Below are positions 23,613 to 32,012 of a stretch of 33,199 bases of DNA, piece by piece (position 1 is the stretch's first letter; each line of letters begins with the position of its first letter). A program made the translations under genes and the position numbers. The notes under the pieces are model-generated. The model was not told the DNA's origin and searched no databases. It saw only the letters and a program-made list of their open reading frames with translations. The stretch comes from Bacteroidales bacterium UBA1208. Its GTDB lineage: Bacteria; Bacteroidota; Bacteroidia; Bacteroidales; P3. The stretch spans positions 3,155 through 36,353 of the forward strand of contig DBXQ01000126.1 in assembly GCA_002309955.1 (NCBI GenBank). The letters run 5' to 3'.

Positions 23613-24836
23613 TTATTCGGCCAACTTCTTCAGTTCATCAATACGGGCTTTGATGGGCTTGAGATCGTCATACATCTCAAGGCGGGCATACACGGTATTG
23701 AGAGCGTTGAGGCAGTGGAAAAGATTGGCGCGGTTGGTGGCTTGGCCATGCTCATCGAGATTGTCGATGAAATTAATGGCGTTGTTGAAGTAAGGAATGG
23801 ACTGACGGAAGAAGTTCTTGCTTTCGTCGTTGAGTTTTTCGTAGAGGCCTGTCTCATCGTCGGGAGGAACATTGTTGGCTTCGTTGAGTTTGTCGACGGC
23901 ACGGTTGTAGAGCATCTTACCGAGACCGAAGTTAGCAAGGAACTGGTTGGGAAGAGCCTGGATGGACTCTTTGTAACGGTTCTCAGCATTGGTGAAGTCG
24001 TTGACACCCTCGAATACAGCACCGGCAGCGGCCAGGAGGCTGGCATGAACCTCGGGTTTATCGCCGGTTAGGTCGAGTGCTTTCTGGATTTCAGCGTTGC
24101 CTTGCTCGAGGTTGCCTTTCAGTAAGTAGGCTTCAGCAAGCATCATATTGGCATTGTAGTCGTCCTTGGCAGCTTTGGCATAGTTTTGGGCAACCTTAAT
24201 AGCTTCATTGGTGTCGGCTGTTGACTTGTAGATGTCAAAAAGCGTGCGATAGACGAATTGGTCTTTCGAACGGCTGCGCACCAGAGGTTTGAGGTATTTG
24301 AGGATGGCTTCGTTGTTGTGGGAGTTGAAGGCGGCTTTACCTGCGAGCAAATAGGACTCGGAAGCGTATTCTTTTTTGCCACACTCGTTGAAGATTTTGA
24401 TGGACTCGTCGCACAGAGCCATGGCTTCATCCCAGTTCTGCTGGTTGAAGGTGGCGATTGCCTTTTTATAGTACTCGTTGCCGACGAAACTGAGGATGGT
24501 GTTGTTTCCCTCGGCATATTCTTTATCGGTGTCGAGTTCCTTGCAACGGAGAGCGGCATTTTTGCACTTTACGAGCCAGTCGGGGTCGAGGTTCTTGTAC
24601 TTCGACTTGGGCTTGTCAGCTTCGCCACCGATTTGGCTGTAGATAAGGCCGGCATAGTACCACGTCTTGGCATCGTTACGTGTCTGCTCATGTTCGCAGG
24701 CGGGGTCGATGAGTTTTTTTGCTTTGTCTAAATAGCCTCTGTTCTGGGCTTCGCGGGCGCTGGATACATTCAGTGATTGTGCTCCGGCGGTGTAACTGAT
24801 GACTACGAGAGCCAGGATTAAAGCGATTTTCTTCAT
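23613..24836 (-). CDS. Exported TPR-repeat protein downstream of gyrA
   Basis: The 407-residue protein has a signal peptide (MKKIALILALVVISYTAGAQ) followed by helical TPR-like repeats. Examples are the stretches around 110-175 (YKKAIATFNQQNWDEAMALCDESIKIF), 225-260 and 275-310 (NDFTNAENRYKESIQALPNQFLANFGLGKMLY). There is no lipobox and no enzymatic motif, so a periplasmic scaffold role is likely. Its start is 72 bases after the gyrA stop on the same strand, across an A-rich leader without a -7 box, so read-through from gyrA is expected. This gyrA-TPR order recurs in Bacteroidales. Confidence 0.88.
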   Translation of the reverse strand: MKKIALILALVVISYTAGAQSLNVSSAREAQNRGYLDKAKKLIDPACEHEQTRNDAKTWYYAGLIYSQIGGEADKPKSKYKNLDPDWLVKCKNAALRCKELDTDKEYAEGNNTILSFVGNEYYKKAIATFNQQNWDEAMALCDESIKIFNECGKKEYASESYLLAGKAAFNSHNNEAILKYLKPLVRSRSKDQFVYRTLFDIYKSTADTNEAIKVAQNYAKAAKDDYNANMMLAEAYLLKGNLEQGNAEIQKALDLTGDKPEVHASLLAAAGAVFEGVNDFTNAENRYKESIQALPNQFLANFGLGKMLYNRAVDKLNEANNVPPDDETGLYEKLNDESKNFFRQSIPYFNNAINFIDNLDEHGQATNRANLFHCLNALNTVYARLEMYDDLKPIKARIDELKKLAE

Positions 24837-24908
24837 GATATTTGTTTTTAAGTTTGTTTTGCTATTTTGTATTTGTTCTTATCCTTTTATTGCACAGGGT
24901 CTTCTCCC

Positions 24909-27461
24909 CTACTCGTCTTCGAGAGTTTCGGTGGATTGATTATCATCTTGTGGGTCAGTATTTTCCGGCATATTTCCGACTTGAGATTCTTCTTCATTAT
25001 CTGTGGGCACTTTGGTAATGGAGGCTATGTAGTCTTTGCCCCGCAGATTGATGAGTTTGACGCCCTGAGTGTTGCGGCCAAGGACACGGAGGTCGCTGAC
25101 TTTCATACGGATGGTGATGCCGGAACGGTTGATGATCATGAGGTCTTCCTCGTCGCTGACATTGGTCAATGCCACGATTCCGCCTGTCTTGTCGGTCACC
25201 TTCATGGTTGTCACGCCCTTGCCGCCACGGTGTGTGGGACGGTAGCCCTGGTTCTTGTCGGGGTCGTATTTGAGTTGCGACTTCTTGCCGAAGCCGTTTT
25301 CACTGACTACGAGGATATCTTCATTTTCATCATTGGTGCATATCATGCTGATGACAGCATCGTCGTCGCCTTCGAGGGTGATACCCTTCACACCGGAGGC
25401 GCCACGGCCCATCTCGCGGAATTCGTCCTCGGTGCAGCGAACCACCTTGCCGTTCTTCGAGGCGATGAGCAATTCGCTCTTCCCGTCGGTAAGACATGCT
25501 GTAACGAGTTCGTCCCCTTCACGGATGCCGACAGCGATAATGCCGTTGGTACGCGGACGGGAGTATGCTTCGAGCGAGGTCTTCTTGACAACGCCTTTTT
25601 TGGTACACATGACGATGTAGTGAGATTTCAGGTACTCTTCGTCACTGAGGTTGCTGACATTTACGAAGGCCTTCACTTTGTCGTCGGGCTCAATATTAAT
25701 CATATTGAGTATGGGACGGCCTTTGGAATTTTTCTCGCCTTCGGGCACTTCGAATGCACGCATCCAGTAGCAACGGCCTTTCTCGGTGAAGAAAAGCAGA
25801 TAGTTGTGGTTGGTGCACATGAAGATATGTTCGACGAAGTCTTCGCTTCGCACCGAGCTGCCTTTAGAGCCGACACCACCGCGGGTCTGCGCACGGTATT
25901 CGCTGAGGAGGGTGCGCTTGACATAACCCATGTGCGAGATGGTAATGACCACTTCGTCGTTGGGTATGGTGTCTTCGATGCGGAAGTTGGAGGCTTCGTA
26001 TTTGATGGCTGTGCGGCGGTCGTCACCGTATTTTTCACGGATTTCCTGCAGTTCGCCCTTGATGACGCCGAGGAGTTCGTTCCGGTCGCCCAAAATCTCT
26101 TTGCAGCGGGCTATGAAACGTAGTTTCTCGTCGTATTCGTCCTGCAGTTTCTGGCGTTCCATGCCGGTGAGTTGGCGGAGACGCATCTCGACGATGGCCT
26201 GAGCCTGGAGTTCGCTGAACTGCCAAGTGTCCATAAGGCCTTGCCGTGCCTCTTCAACCGATTTGGAACGTTTGATGAGCTGGATGATGTCGTCGATGAT
26301 GTCGATGGCACGCAGGAAACCTTCGAGCAGGTGGGCACGACGCTCGGCCTCGGCCATGTCGAATTTTGTGCGACGGGTGACCACTTCTTCGCGGTGCTCA
26401 ACAAAATTCTGAATAAGGTCTTTGAGGTTAAGAAGCATGGGGCGGCCATGCACGAGGGCGATATTGTTGACTGCGAACGAGCTTTGCAATTCGCTGAGCT
26501 GAAAAAGCTTGTTGAGGATGACATTGGGGACGACATCGTGGCGCAGCATGTAAACCACGCGGGTACCCTCTTTGTCGGACTCGTCGCGAATGTCGGTAAT
26601 GCCGACAATCTTGCCGTCTTTGACAAGCTGGGCTTGACGCTTGATCATCTCGCTCTTGTTGACACCGTAGGGGATGGTGTGGGCGACGATGATGTTGCGG
26701 CCTTTATTGTCCACGTCGATGGAGGTGTCGGCACGAAGCACCACACTGCCACGGCCTGTGGTGTAAGCGTCGCGCACCCCGTTGTAGCCGTAGATAGTGC
26801 CACCGCCGGGAAAATCGGGAGCTTTGACATATTGCATCAGTTCCTCGACTGTAATATCATTATTATCAATGAAAGCAATGCAACCGTCGAGGACTTCGCG
26901 CAAGTTGTGGGTGGGCATGTTGGTGGCCATACCCACAGCGATACCGTTAGAGCCGTTGACAAGAAGGTTTGGTACCCGGGCAGGGAGAACGGTGGGTTCT
27001 TCGCGCTCATTGGTATAGGTGGGCATCATGTCAACCGTGTCCTTTTTAATATCGGCCATCATTTCGTTGGCGATCTGCTCCATGCGGCACTCTGTGTAAC
27101 GCATGGCGGCAGGGCTGTCGCCGTCGATAGAGCCGAAGTTACCCTGACCGTCGACCATGGGGTAACGCATGTTCCAAGGCTGGGCCATGCGAACCATGGC
27201 GAAGTAGACGGATGAGTCACCGTGGGGGTGGTACTGGCCGAGCACCTCACCGACCACGGTGGCTGATTTGCGATAAGCAGTGTTGTAGAACATGCCCATG
27301 TCGTTCATGGCAAAAAGGATACGGCGCTGAACAGGTTTCAGGCCATCCCTGACATCAGGCAGCGCGCGCGACACGATGACCGACATGGCATAGTCAATAT
27401 AGGCGGTCTTCATGGTAGTTTCGATGTCTACGCGCGTTATTTTTTCATTTTCAGAAATCAT
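24909..27461 (-). CDS. gyrA: DNA gyrase subunit A
   Basis: GyrA is the DNA-cleaving subunit of gyrase. The 850-residue product carries the catalytic Tyr122 in AAMRYTE. The quinolone-determining region HPHGDSSVYFAMVRMAQ keeps Ser83 in E. coli numbering, the susceptible state. The tower and coiled-coil region follow, then the C-terminal beta-pinwheel (from about 500) with its GyrA-box equivalent near HRGGKG and an acidic tail. Length is normal. A -7 box lies 62-69 bases upstream. The gene diverges from clpC and is probably co-transcribed with the TPR gene. Confidence 0.98.
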   Translation of the reverse strand: MISENEKITRVDIETTMKTAYIDYAMSVIVSRALPDVRDGLKPVQRRILFAMNDMGMFYNTAYRKSATVVGEVLGQYHPHGDSSVYFAMVRMAQPWNMRYPMVDGQGNFGSIDGDSPAAMRYTECRMEQIANEMMADIKKDTVDMMPTYTNEREEPTVLPARVPNLLVNGSNGIAVGMATNMPTHNLREVLDGCIAFIDNNDITVEELMQYVKAPDFPGGGTIYGYNGVRDAYTTGRGSVVLRADTSIDVDNKGRNIIVAHTIPYGVNKSEMIKRQAQLVKDGKIVGITDIRDESDKEGTRVVYMLRHDVVPNVILNKLFQLSELQSSFAVNNIALVHGRPMLLNLKDLIQNFVEHREEVVTRRTKFDMAEAERRAHLLEGFLRAIDIIDDIIQLIKRSKSVEEARQGLMDTWQFSELQAQAIVEMRLRQLTGMERQKLQDEYDEKLRFIARCKEILGDRNELLGVIKGELQEIREKYGDDRRTAIKYEASNFRIEDTIPNDEVVITISHMGYVKRTLLSEYRAQTRGGVGSKGSSVRSEDFVEHIFMCTNHNYLLFFTEKGRCYWMRAFEVPEGEKNSKGRPILNMINIEPDDKVKAFVNVSNLSDEEYLKSHYIVMCTKKGVVKKTSLEAYSRPRTNGIIAVGIREGDELVTACLTDGKSELLIASKNGKVVRCTEDEFREMGRGASGVKGITLEGDDDAVISMICTNDENEDILVVSENGFGKKSQLKYDPDKNQGYRPTHRGGKGVTTMKVTDKTGGIVALTNVSDEEDLMIINRSGITIRMKVSDLRVLGRNTQGVKLINLRGKDYIASITKVPTDNEEESQVGNMPENTDPQDDNQSTETLEDE

Positions 27462-27522
27462 CTCTTACTTATATTATTGTGTTTCAAATGTAAAATGCCA
27501 CTATTTTTTAACAATCAAAATA

Positions 27523-27530
27523 CAAAGATA
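27523..27530 (-). promoter_or_regulatory. -7 box for gyrA
   Basis: On the minus strand the bases read TATCTTTG, an exact TAnnTTTG, giving a leader of roughly 55 bases before gyrA. It shares CGTATCTTTG with the boxes at 9135 and 16476. Confidence 0.7.
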
Positions 27531-27558
27531 CGATTTTTTTTTCACATACCATTACTTT

Positions 27559-27608
27559 ATGTCATATTTTATTAACAATTAAAATTATCAACAAGAGCAG
27601 TATGACAT
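27559..27608. promoter_or_regulatory. Paired octamer between gyrA and clpC, possible activator site
   Basis: ATGTCATA at 27559-27566 and TATGACAT at 27601-27608 are exact inverse copies, 42 bases apart start to start, about four helical turns. Their midpoint is about 112 bases before the start predicted from the sigma-54-like clpC promoter, within the usual enhancer range, and about 67 bases before the predicted gyrA start. A smaller interrupted repeat (TTATTCGG/CCGATAA) lies at 27621-27642. Confidence 0.45.
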
Positions 27609-27669
27609 TTTATCTCTTTATTATTCGGCGATTGACCGATAACCAACAATGGAGTGTTGAAAATAATTG

Positions 27670-27685
27670 TGGCACGGAACTTGCT
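27670..27685 (+). promoter_or_regulatory. Sigma-54-type promoter core before clpC
   Basis: TGGCACG-GAAC-TTGCT matches the -24/-12 core TGGCACG-N4-TTGCW at every fixed base, with GG and GC twelve bases apart as required. Transcription would begin near 27696, 33 bases before the clpC ATG. rpoN is known in Bacteroidota; whether this genome has it cannot be seen here. Confidence 0.55.
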
Positions 27686-27710
27686 GTTTCCTCTTTTTGT
27701 AGTAATTTTG
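27681..27710 (+). promoter_or_regulatory. Housekeeping-type promoter of clpC, overlapping the sigma-54 motif
   Basis: TAATTTTG at 27703-27710 matches TAnnTTTG. TTG at 27681-27683 sits 19 bases upstream as a partial -33 box, and those bases are also part of the -12 element of the sigma-54-like motif. This is the only promoter in the window where I see both elements at good spacing. Confidence 0.6.
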
Positions 27711-27728
27711 CATTTCGAATATTATACT

Positions 27729-30371
27729 ATGGAACCAAGATTATCCGAACACGCAAAACAGGCAATAGCCAATAGCCGCGACGAAGCCATCAGGCTGAAA
27801 AACGGTGCGATAGGAGTAGAACATCTCTTTCTCGGAATCCTTCGCGAAGAGGGGTCGTCGACTGTGCAGATTCTGCAACAGCTAAATGTGGATTTGGCTG
27901 TTGTGAAATCCCGCATAGAAGGCCTTGTAGGTCAACTTGACAGTGACATCCGTTACAAGATAGACAGCGAGATTCCCATGCTCAGACAAACCGAGAAAAT
28001 TCTCCGACTAAGTTTTCTTGAGAGTTCACGACTTAAATCGAAGGAGATCCACACAATCCACATTTTCCTCGCCATGCTGCAAGAGGGAGAGAATACGGTA
28101 GCACAGGTACTCAAAACTTTCGACGTGGACCACAAGAAGTGCATCGAACAATTGCAACGCAATGGCAACATCCCTCCGTCAATAAATCCTTCGGATTTCA
28201 ATTCTCCCCTACCCGATTTCCGTGCACAGACAAGCGAGGACGACAACGATGACGCCTATGCCGACCCTGACGACGACCAACTGCGCCGCCCAGGAGGGGC
28301 TTTCAGCTCGGGTAACGCCTCGTCAAAGTCGGAGAACAAAACGCCGGCTCTTGAGAATTTCGGGCGCGACCTCACCCGTATGGCTCGCGAAGGAAAACTC
28401 GACCCCATAGTGGGACGTGAACGCGAGTTGGAACGTATCGCCCAAATTCTTTCGCGCCGCAAAAAGAACAATCCCATATTGATTGGTGAACCCGGTGTGG
28501 GCAAAAGTGCCATAGCAGAGGGGCTGGCATTGCGGATTGTGGAAGGACGTGTGCCACGCACACTCTACGACAAGCGTGTCATTTCGCTTGACCTTGCTTC
28601 GCTGGTGGCTGGTACAAAATACCGTGGACAGTTTGAGGAACGCATGAAGGCTGTTCTCAACGAGTTGGAAAAGAATCCCGACATCATTATCTTTATCGAC
28701 GAGATTCACACCATTGTGGGAGCAGGAAGTGCAAGCGGTTCGCTCGATGCTTCGAATATGTTCAAACCCGCTCTTGCACGTGGCGAGATTCAATGCATCG
28801 GCACAACCACCCTTGACGAGTATCGCCAATATATTGAAAAAGACGGTGCCCTTGAACGCCGTTTCCAGAAAATTCTGGTTGAGGCCACCACACCGCAGGA
28901 GACACTGACCATTTTGAAGAATATAAAAGAGAAATATGAAGACCACCACTTGGTGCAATATACAGACGAGGCTCTCAATGCCTGTATTGCCCTCACGGAA
29001 CGCTATGTGAGCGACCGCCTGCTGCCCGACAAAGCCATCGATGCCCTTGACGAAGCCGGAGCCCGTGTACGCATTGCCCACGTGGAGGTACCTAACGATA
29101 TTATCGCATTAGAAAATGAGATAGCCCGTGTGGAAGGCCTGAAGAAAGAGGTTCTCGCAAAGAAAAGCTACAATGAGGCTGCAGAATACCGCGACCAAGA
29201 GCGTGAACTACGCGAGAAACTGTCCAACCGCAAACATCAGTGGGAGTCGGATGACCGTGACAAGCGTGTGCAGGTTACCGACCAAGATGTGGCCGAGGTT
29301 GTGGCAATGATGACAGGTGTGCCGGTTCAACGCATTGCCTCGAACGAGAGTACACGCCTGCTGCTTATGGAAAGTGAACTGCAAGGGACTGTCGTGGGTC
29401 AAGACGATGCTGTACGGCAAATAGCCAAAGCCATTCGCCGTAACCGTGCCGGACTGAAAGATCCCAGCAGACCTATCGGGTCGTTCATCTTTGTCGGTCC
29501 TACAGGTGTGGGCAAGACTTACCTCACCAAAGTACTGGCAAAATATCTTTTTGAGAGCGAAGCCAACATGATACGCATTGATATGAGTGAGTATATGGAG
29601 AAATTTGCCGTGTCACGACTCATCGGTGCACCTCCGGGCTATGTGGGCTATGAGGAAGGCGGCCAGTTGACAGAGAAAGTGCGCCGTAAGCCATACTCTA
29701 TTGTGTTACTTGACGAGATTGAGAAAGCACATCCCGATGTGTTCAATGTGCTGTTGCAGGTTCTTGATGACGGCCAACTGACAGATGGCTTGGGTCGCAA
29801 AGTCGACTTTAAGAACACCATCATCATCATGACCTCCAATATTGGTACACGCCAGCTGAAGGATTTCGGTACGGGTGTGGGGTTCAACACCGCTGCCCGC
29901 GAGGCTGAAAGAGCATCGCTCGAACGCTCAGTTATCGACAAGGAAATGAAAAAGAAATTTGCCCCGGAATTTTTGAACAGAATTGACGACATAGTTTTCT
30001 TTAACAGCCTACAGAGGGATGATATACATAAAATTATAGAGATTGAGTTAAAGGGATTATTTAAACGTGTGCGAGAGATGGGCTATGGCATCGACATAGA
30101 TGAAAAAGCCAAGGATTTCGTTTTGCGCAAAGGGTGGGACGAGCAATACGGAGCACGTCCATTGAAGAGAGCCATCCAGCATTACATAGAGGACGATCTT
30201 GCCGATGAGATAATCAAAGCCGACCTCCTGCCGGGCGACACCATTCATATCACGGCTGTCGACAACACCGACTCCCAATCTGAAGGCCTTACCTTTAATG
30301 TGGAGAAAGGCGATACCAGCCACCAGTTTGAAGCCACGATTGCCGAAGCCTCACCTATCGAGCAACAATAA
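27729..30371 (+). CDS. clpC: ATP-dependent Clp protease ATPase ClpC
   Basis: ClpC is a hexameric AAA+ unfoldase that feeds proteins to ClpP. The 880-residue product has the double Clp-N repeat (about 1-145), an acidic and Ser/Asn-rich linker (about 165-205) and AAA1. AAA1 has Walker A GEPGVGKS near 253 and Walker B IIFIDE near 320. A UVR/M-domain coil follows near 455-485, then AAA2 with GPTGVGKT near 590 and LLDEIEKAHPD. The ATG at 27729 is chosen because MEPRLSEHAKQAI is the family's N terminus and the promoter elements lie inside the alternative 25-codon extension. clpP is not adjacent. Confidence 0.97.
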   Translation: MEPRLSEHAKQAIANSRDEAIRLKNGAIGVEHLFLGILREEGSSTVQILQQLNVDLAVVKSRIEGLVGQLDSDIRYKIDSEIPMLRQTEKILRLSFLESSRLKSKEIHTIHIFLAMLQEGENTVAQVLKTFDVDHKKCIEQLQRNGNIPPSINPSDFNSPLPDFRAQTSEDDNDDAYADPDDDQLRRPGGAFSSGNASSKSENKTPALENFGRDLTRMAREGKLDPIVGRERELERIAQILSRRKKNNPILIGEPGVGKSAIAEGLALRIVEGRVPRTLYDKRVISLDLASLVAGTKYRGQFEERMKAVLNELEKNPDIIIFIDEIHTIVGAGSASGSLDASNMFKPALARGEIQCIGTTTLDEYRQYIEKDGALERRFQKILVEATTPQETLTILKNIKEKYEDHHLVQYTDEALNACIALTERYVSDRLLPDKAIDALDEAGARVRIAHVEVPNDIIALENEIARVEGLKKEVLAKKSYNEAAEYRDQERELREKLSNRKHQWESDDRDKRVQVTDQDVAEVVAMMTGVPVQRIASNESTRLLLMESELQGTVVGQDDAVRQIAKAIRRNRAGLKDPSRPIGSFIFVGPTGVGKTYLTKVLAKYLFESEANMIRIDMSEYMEKFAVSRLIGAPPGYVGYEEGGQLTEKVRRKPYSIVLLDEIEKAHPDVFNVLLQVLDDGQLTDGLGRKVDFKNTIIIMTSNIGTRQLKDFGTGVGFNTAAREAERASLERSVIDKEMKKKFAPEFLNRIDDIVFFNSLQRDDIHKIIEIELKGLFKRVREMGYGIDIDEKAKDFVLRKGWDEQYGARPLKRAIQHYIEDDLADEIIKADLLPGDTIHITAVDNTDSQSEGLTFNVEKGDTSHQFEATIAEASPIEQQ

Positions 30372-30402
30372 AAATAAATAAGAGTATTCTTTTTATGATG
30401 GA

Positions 30403-30431
30403 AACGGGTGTCGGCAATGGCATCCGTTTTT
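30403..30431 (+). terminator. Intrinsic terminator after clpC
   Basis: AACGGGTGTC (30403-30412) pairs with GGCATCCGTT (30419-30428), ten pairs with two G-T, over the loop GGCAAT. A run of five T at 30427-30431 follows. Confidence 0.8.
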
Positions 30432-30459
30432 CATTAAAATACAGACAATCTATCATACA

Positions 30460-30478
30460 TTTCTTCAAAATGAAGAAA
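30460..30478. promoter_or_regulatory. Perfect 8-bp inverted repeat abutting the MBOAT promoter
   Basis: TTTCTTCA-AAA-TGAAGAAA ends six bases before the -7 box at 30485 and occupies the spacer and -33 region. The position fits a two-fold operator for a repressor. AT-richness makes chance possible. Confidence 0.4.
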
Positions 30479-30484
30479 AAAATG

Positions 30485-30492
30485 TATCTTTG
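30485..30492 (+). promoter_or_regulatory. -7 box for the MBOAT-SGNH operon
   Basis: TATCTTTG matches TAnnTTTG, 35 bases before the MBOAT start. A -33 box is not evident; an inverted repeat fills that position. Confidence 0.68.
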
Positions 30493-30527
30493 CAAAAAAT
30501 AAACTCCATTGAAATCGTAGATAAGTA

Positions 30528-32012
30528 ATGTTATTTAACTCATTAGAATTCGCTGTTTTTCTGCCGATAGTATTTATTTTATATTGGTTTGTTTTCGATT
30601 ACCTTCTTCGAAAATCTAAACATCAACTTCAATTACAAAATACGTTTATTGTGATTGTTAGTTACATCTTTTACGGATGGTGGGACTGGCGGTTTCTAAT
30701 ATTAATCGCATTTACCAGTTTCTGTTCCTGGGCCAGTGGCATTCTGATTGAGAGAGCAAGACAGACATCCAATTCTATCTTCTCGAGCAAATCCATCATG
30801 ATAATAAATATTGTCTTGAACTTGATAATATTAGGCATCTTCAAATACTTTGATTTCTTTGTAACCTCATTCTCAAATCTCTTTGGATTTGAATCATCCA
30901 AATTATTATTGAACGTAATTCTACCCGTCGGCATAAGTTTTTATACTTTCCAAGCCTTGAGCTATTCGATTGATGTTTATAGAGATAAAATCACACCAAC
31001 CAAAGATGCGATAGCGTTTTTTGCCTACGTTAGCTTCTTCCCCCAGCTTGTGGCGGGTCCTATTGAACGTGCAACAAATCTCTTGCCTCAATTTCTAAAG
31101 AAACGTTCGTTCGACAGCACTCTTGCCGTTGATGGTATGAGACAGATACTATGGGGACTCTTTAAAAAGATAGTTATCGCCGATAATTGTTCCATCTATG
31201 TAGACCAAGTGTTTGCTTCCTATTCACAATACTCAGGGTCGACACTGTTTTTGGCCGCGCTGCTCTTCACATTCCAGATTTATTGTGATTTCTCAGGCTA
31301 TAGCGATATCGCCATAGGTACTTCCAAACTATTTGGAATCCGCCTTATGCGAAACTTCAATGTACCCTATTTCAGCAGAGATATAGCCGAATTCTGGCGG
31401 CGTTGGCACATTTCCTTGACCTCATGGTTCAGAGATTATATCTACATACCTTTAGGTGGAAGCAGACCCAATATCCCAGACAATACAAAACACCCCGAAT
31501 CATACAAAAAACGCATAATAGTTCGAAACACCTTTATCATTTTCCTTATCAGTGGCTTTTGGCATGGCGCAAACTGGACATATGTTCTTTGGGGAGCATA
31601 CCATGCCTTACTGTTCCTCCCCTTGATACTACTGGGAAAGAACCGTAAATATTTAGACACCGCATCACTGAAAGATTTCCCTAAAATCGCCCTCACCTTC
31701 GTTCTTGTCGTGTTCGGTTGGATTATTTTCAGAGCATCTTCCATTACAGAAGCATATGGCTATTTCTCTCAGATGTTGGACAAATCGCTGTTCACAGGCC
31801 CATGGCTAATGACTCGCTCATATTATATTCCCACTTTCATCTCCATAGCCTTCTTGATTGTGGTTGAATGGTTCTCTCGCACAAAGGAACATCCATTACA
31901 GATTCCAATAAAATACCGATGGTTAAGATGGCTAATATACTACGCCCTAATTATTGCGATGTTTATTCTTCAACCATCAGGTGATATTCAATTCATTTAT
32001 TTCCAATTCTAA
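30528..32012 (+). CDS. MBOAT-family O-acyltransferase (AlgI-like)
   Basis: The 494-residue polytopic membrane protein belongs to the AlgI/DltB branch of MBOAT enzymes, which pass acetyl groups across the membrane for polysaccharide or teichoic-acid modification. The signature RRWHISLTSWFRDYIYIPLGGSR lies at 291-313 and the catalytic His346 in FWHGANWTYVLWG. Earlier motifs LPVGISFYTFQALSYSIDVYR (132-152) and VSFFPQLVAGPIERA are also typical. Its stop overlaps the ATG of the SGNH-like gene (TAATG). Exopolysaccharide or O-antigen acetylation is the likely role; no polymer biosynthesis cluster is adjacent. Confidence 0.93.
   Translation: MLFNSLEFAVFLPIVFILYWFVFDYLLRKSKHQLQLQNTFIVIVSYIFYGWWDWRFLILIAFTSFCSWASGILIERARQTSNSIFSSKSIMIINIVLNLIILGIFKYFDFFVTSFSNLFGFESSKLLLNVILPVGISFYTFQALSYSIDVYRDKITPTKDAIAFFAYVSFFPQLVAGPIERATNLLPQFLKKRSFDSTLAVDGMRQILWGLFKKIVIADNCSIYVDQVFASYSQYSGSTLFLAALLFTFQIYCDFSGYSDIAIGTSKLFGIRLMRNFNVPYFSRDIAEFWRRWHISLTSWFRDYIYIPLGGSRPNIPDNTKHPESYKKRIIVRNTFIIFLISGFWHGANWTYVLWGAYHALLFLPLILLGKNRKYLDTASLKDFPKIALTFVLVVFGWIIFRASSITEAYGYFSQMLDKSLFTGPWLMTRSYYIPTFISIAFLIVVEWFSRTKEHPLQIPIKYRWLRWLIYYALIIAMFILQPSGDIQFIYFQF

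Noticed and set aside
27196..27216. Phe at GyrA position 87 (E. coli numbering) instead of Asp, as a possible quinolone-resistance change
   Set aside because: As I recall, HPHGDSSVYFAMVRMAQ is the usual Bacteroidales sequence. Ser83 is intact, so this is lineage-typical.
27654..27728. 25-codon N-terminal extension of ClpC
   Set aside because: The extension covers the promoter elements and lacks family similarity. The family N terminus begins at the ATG at 27729.
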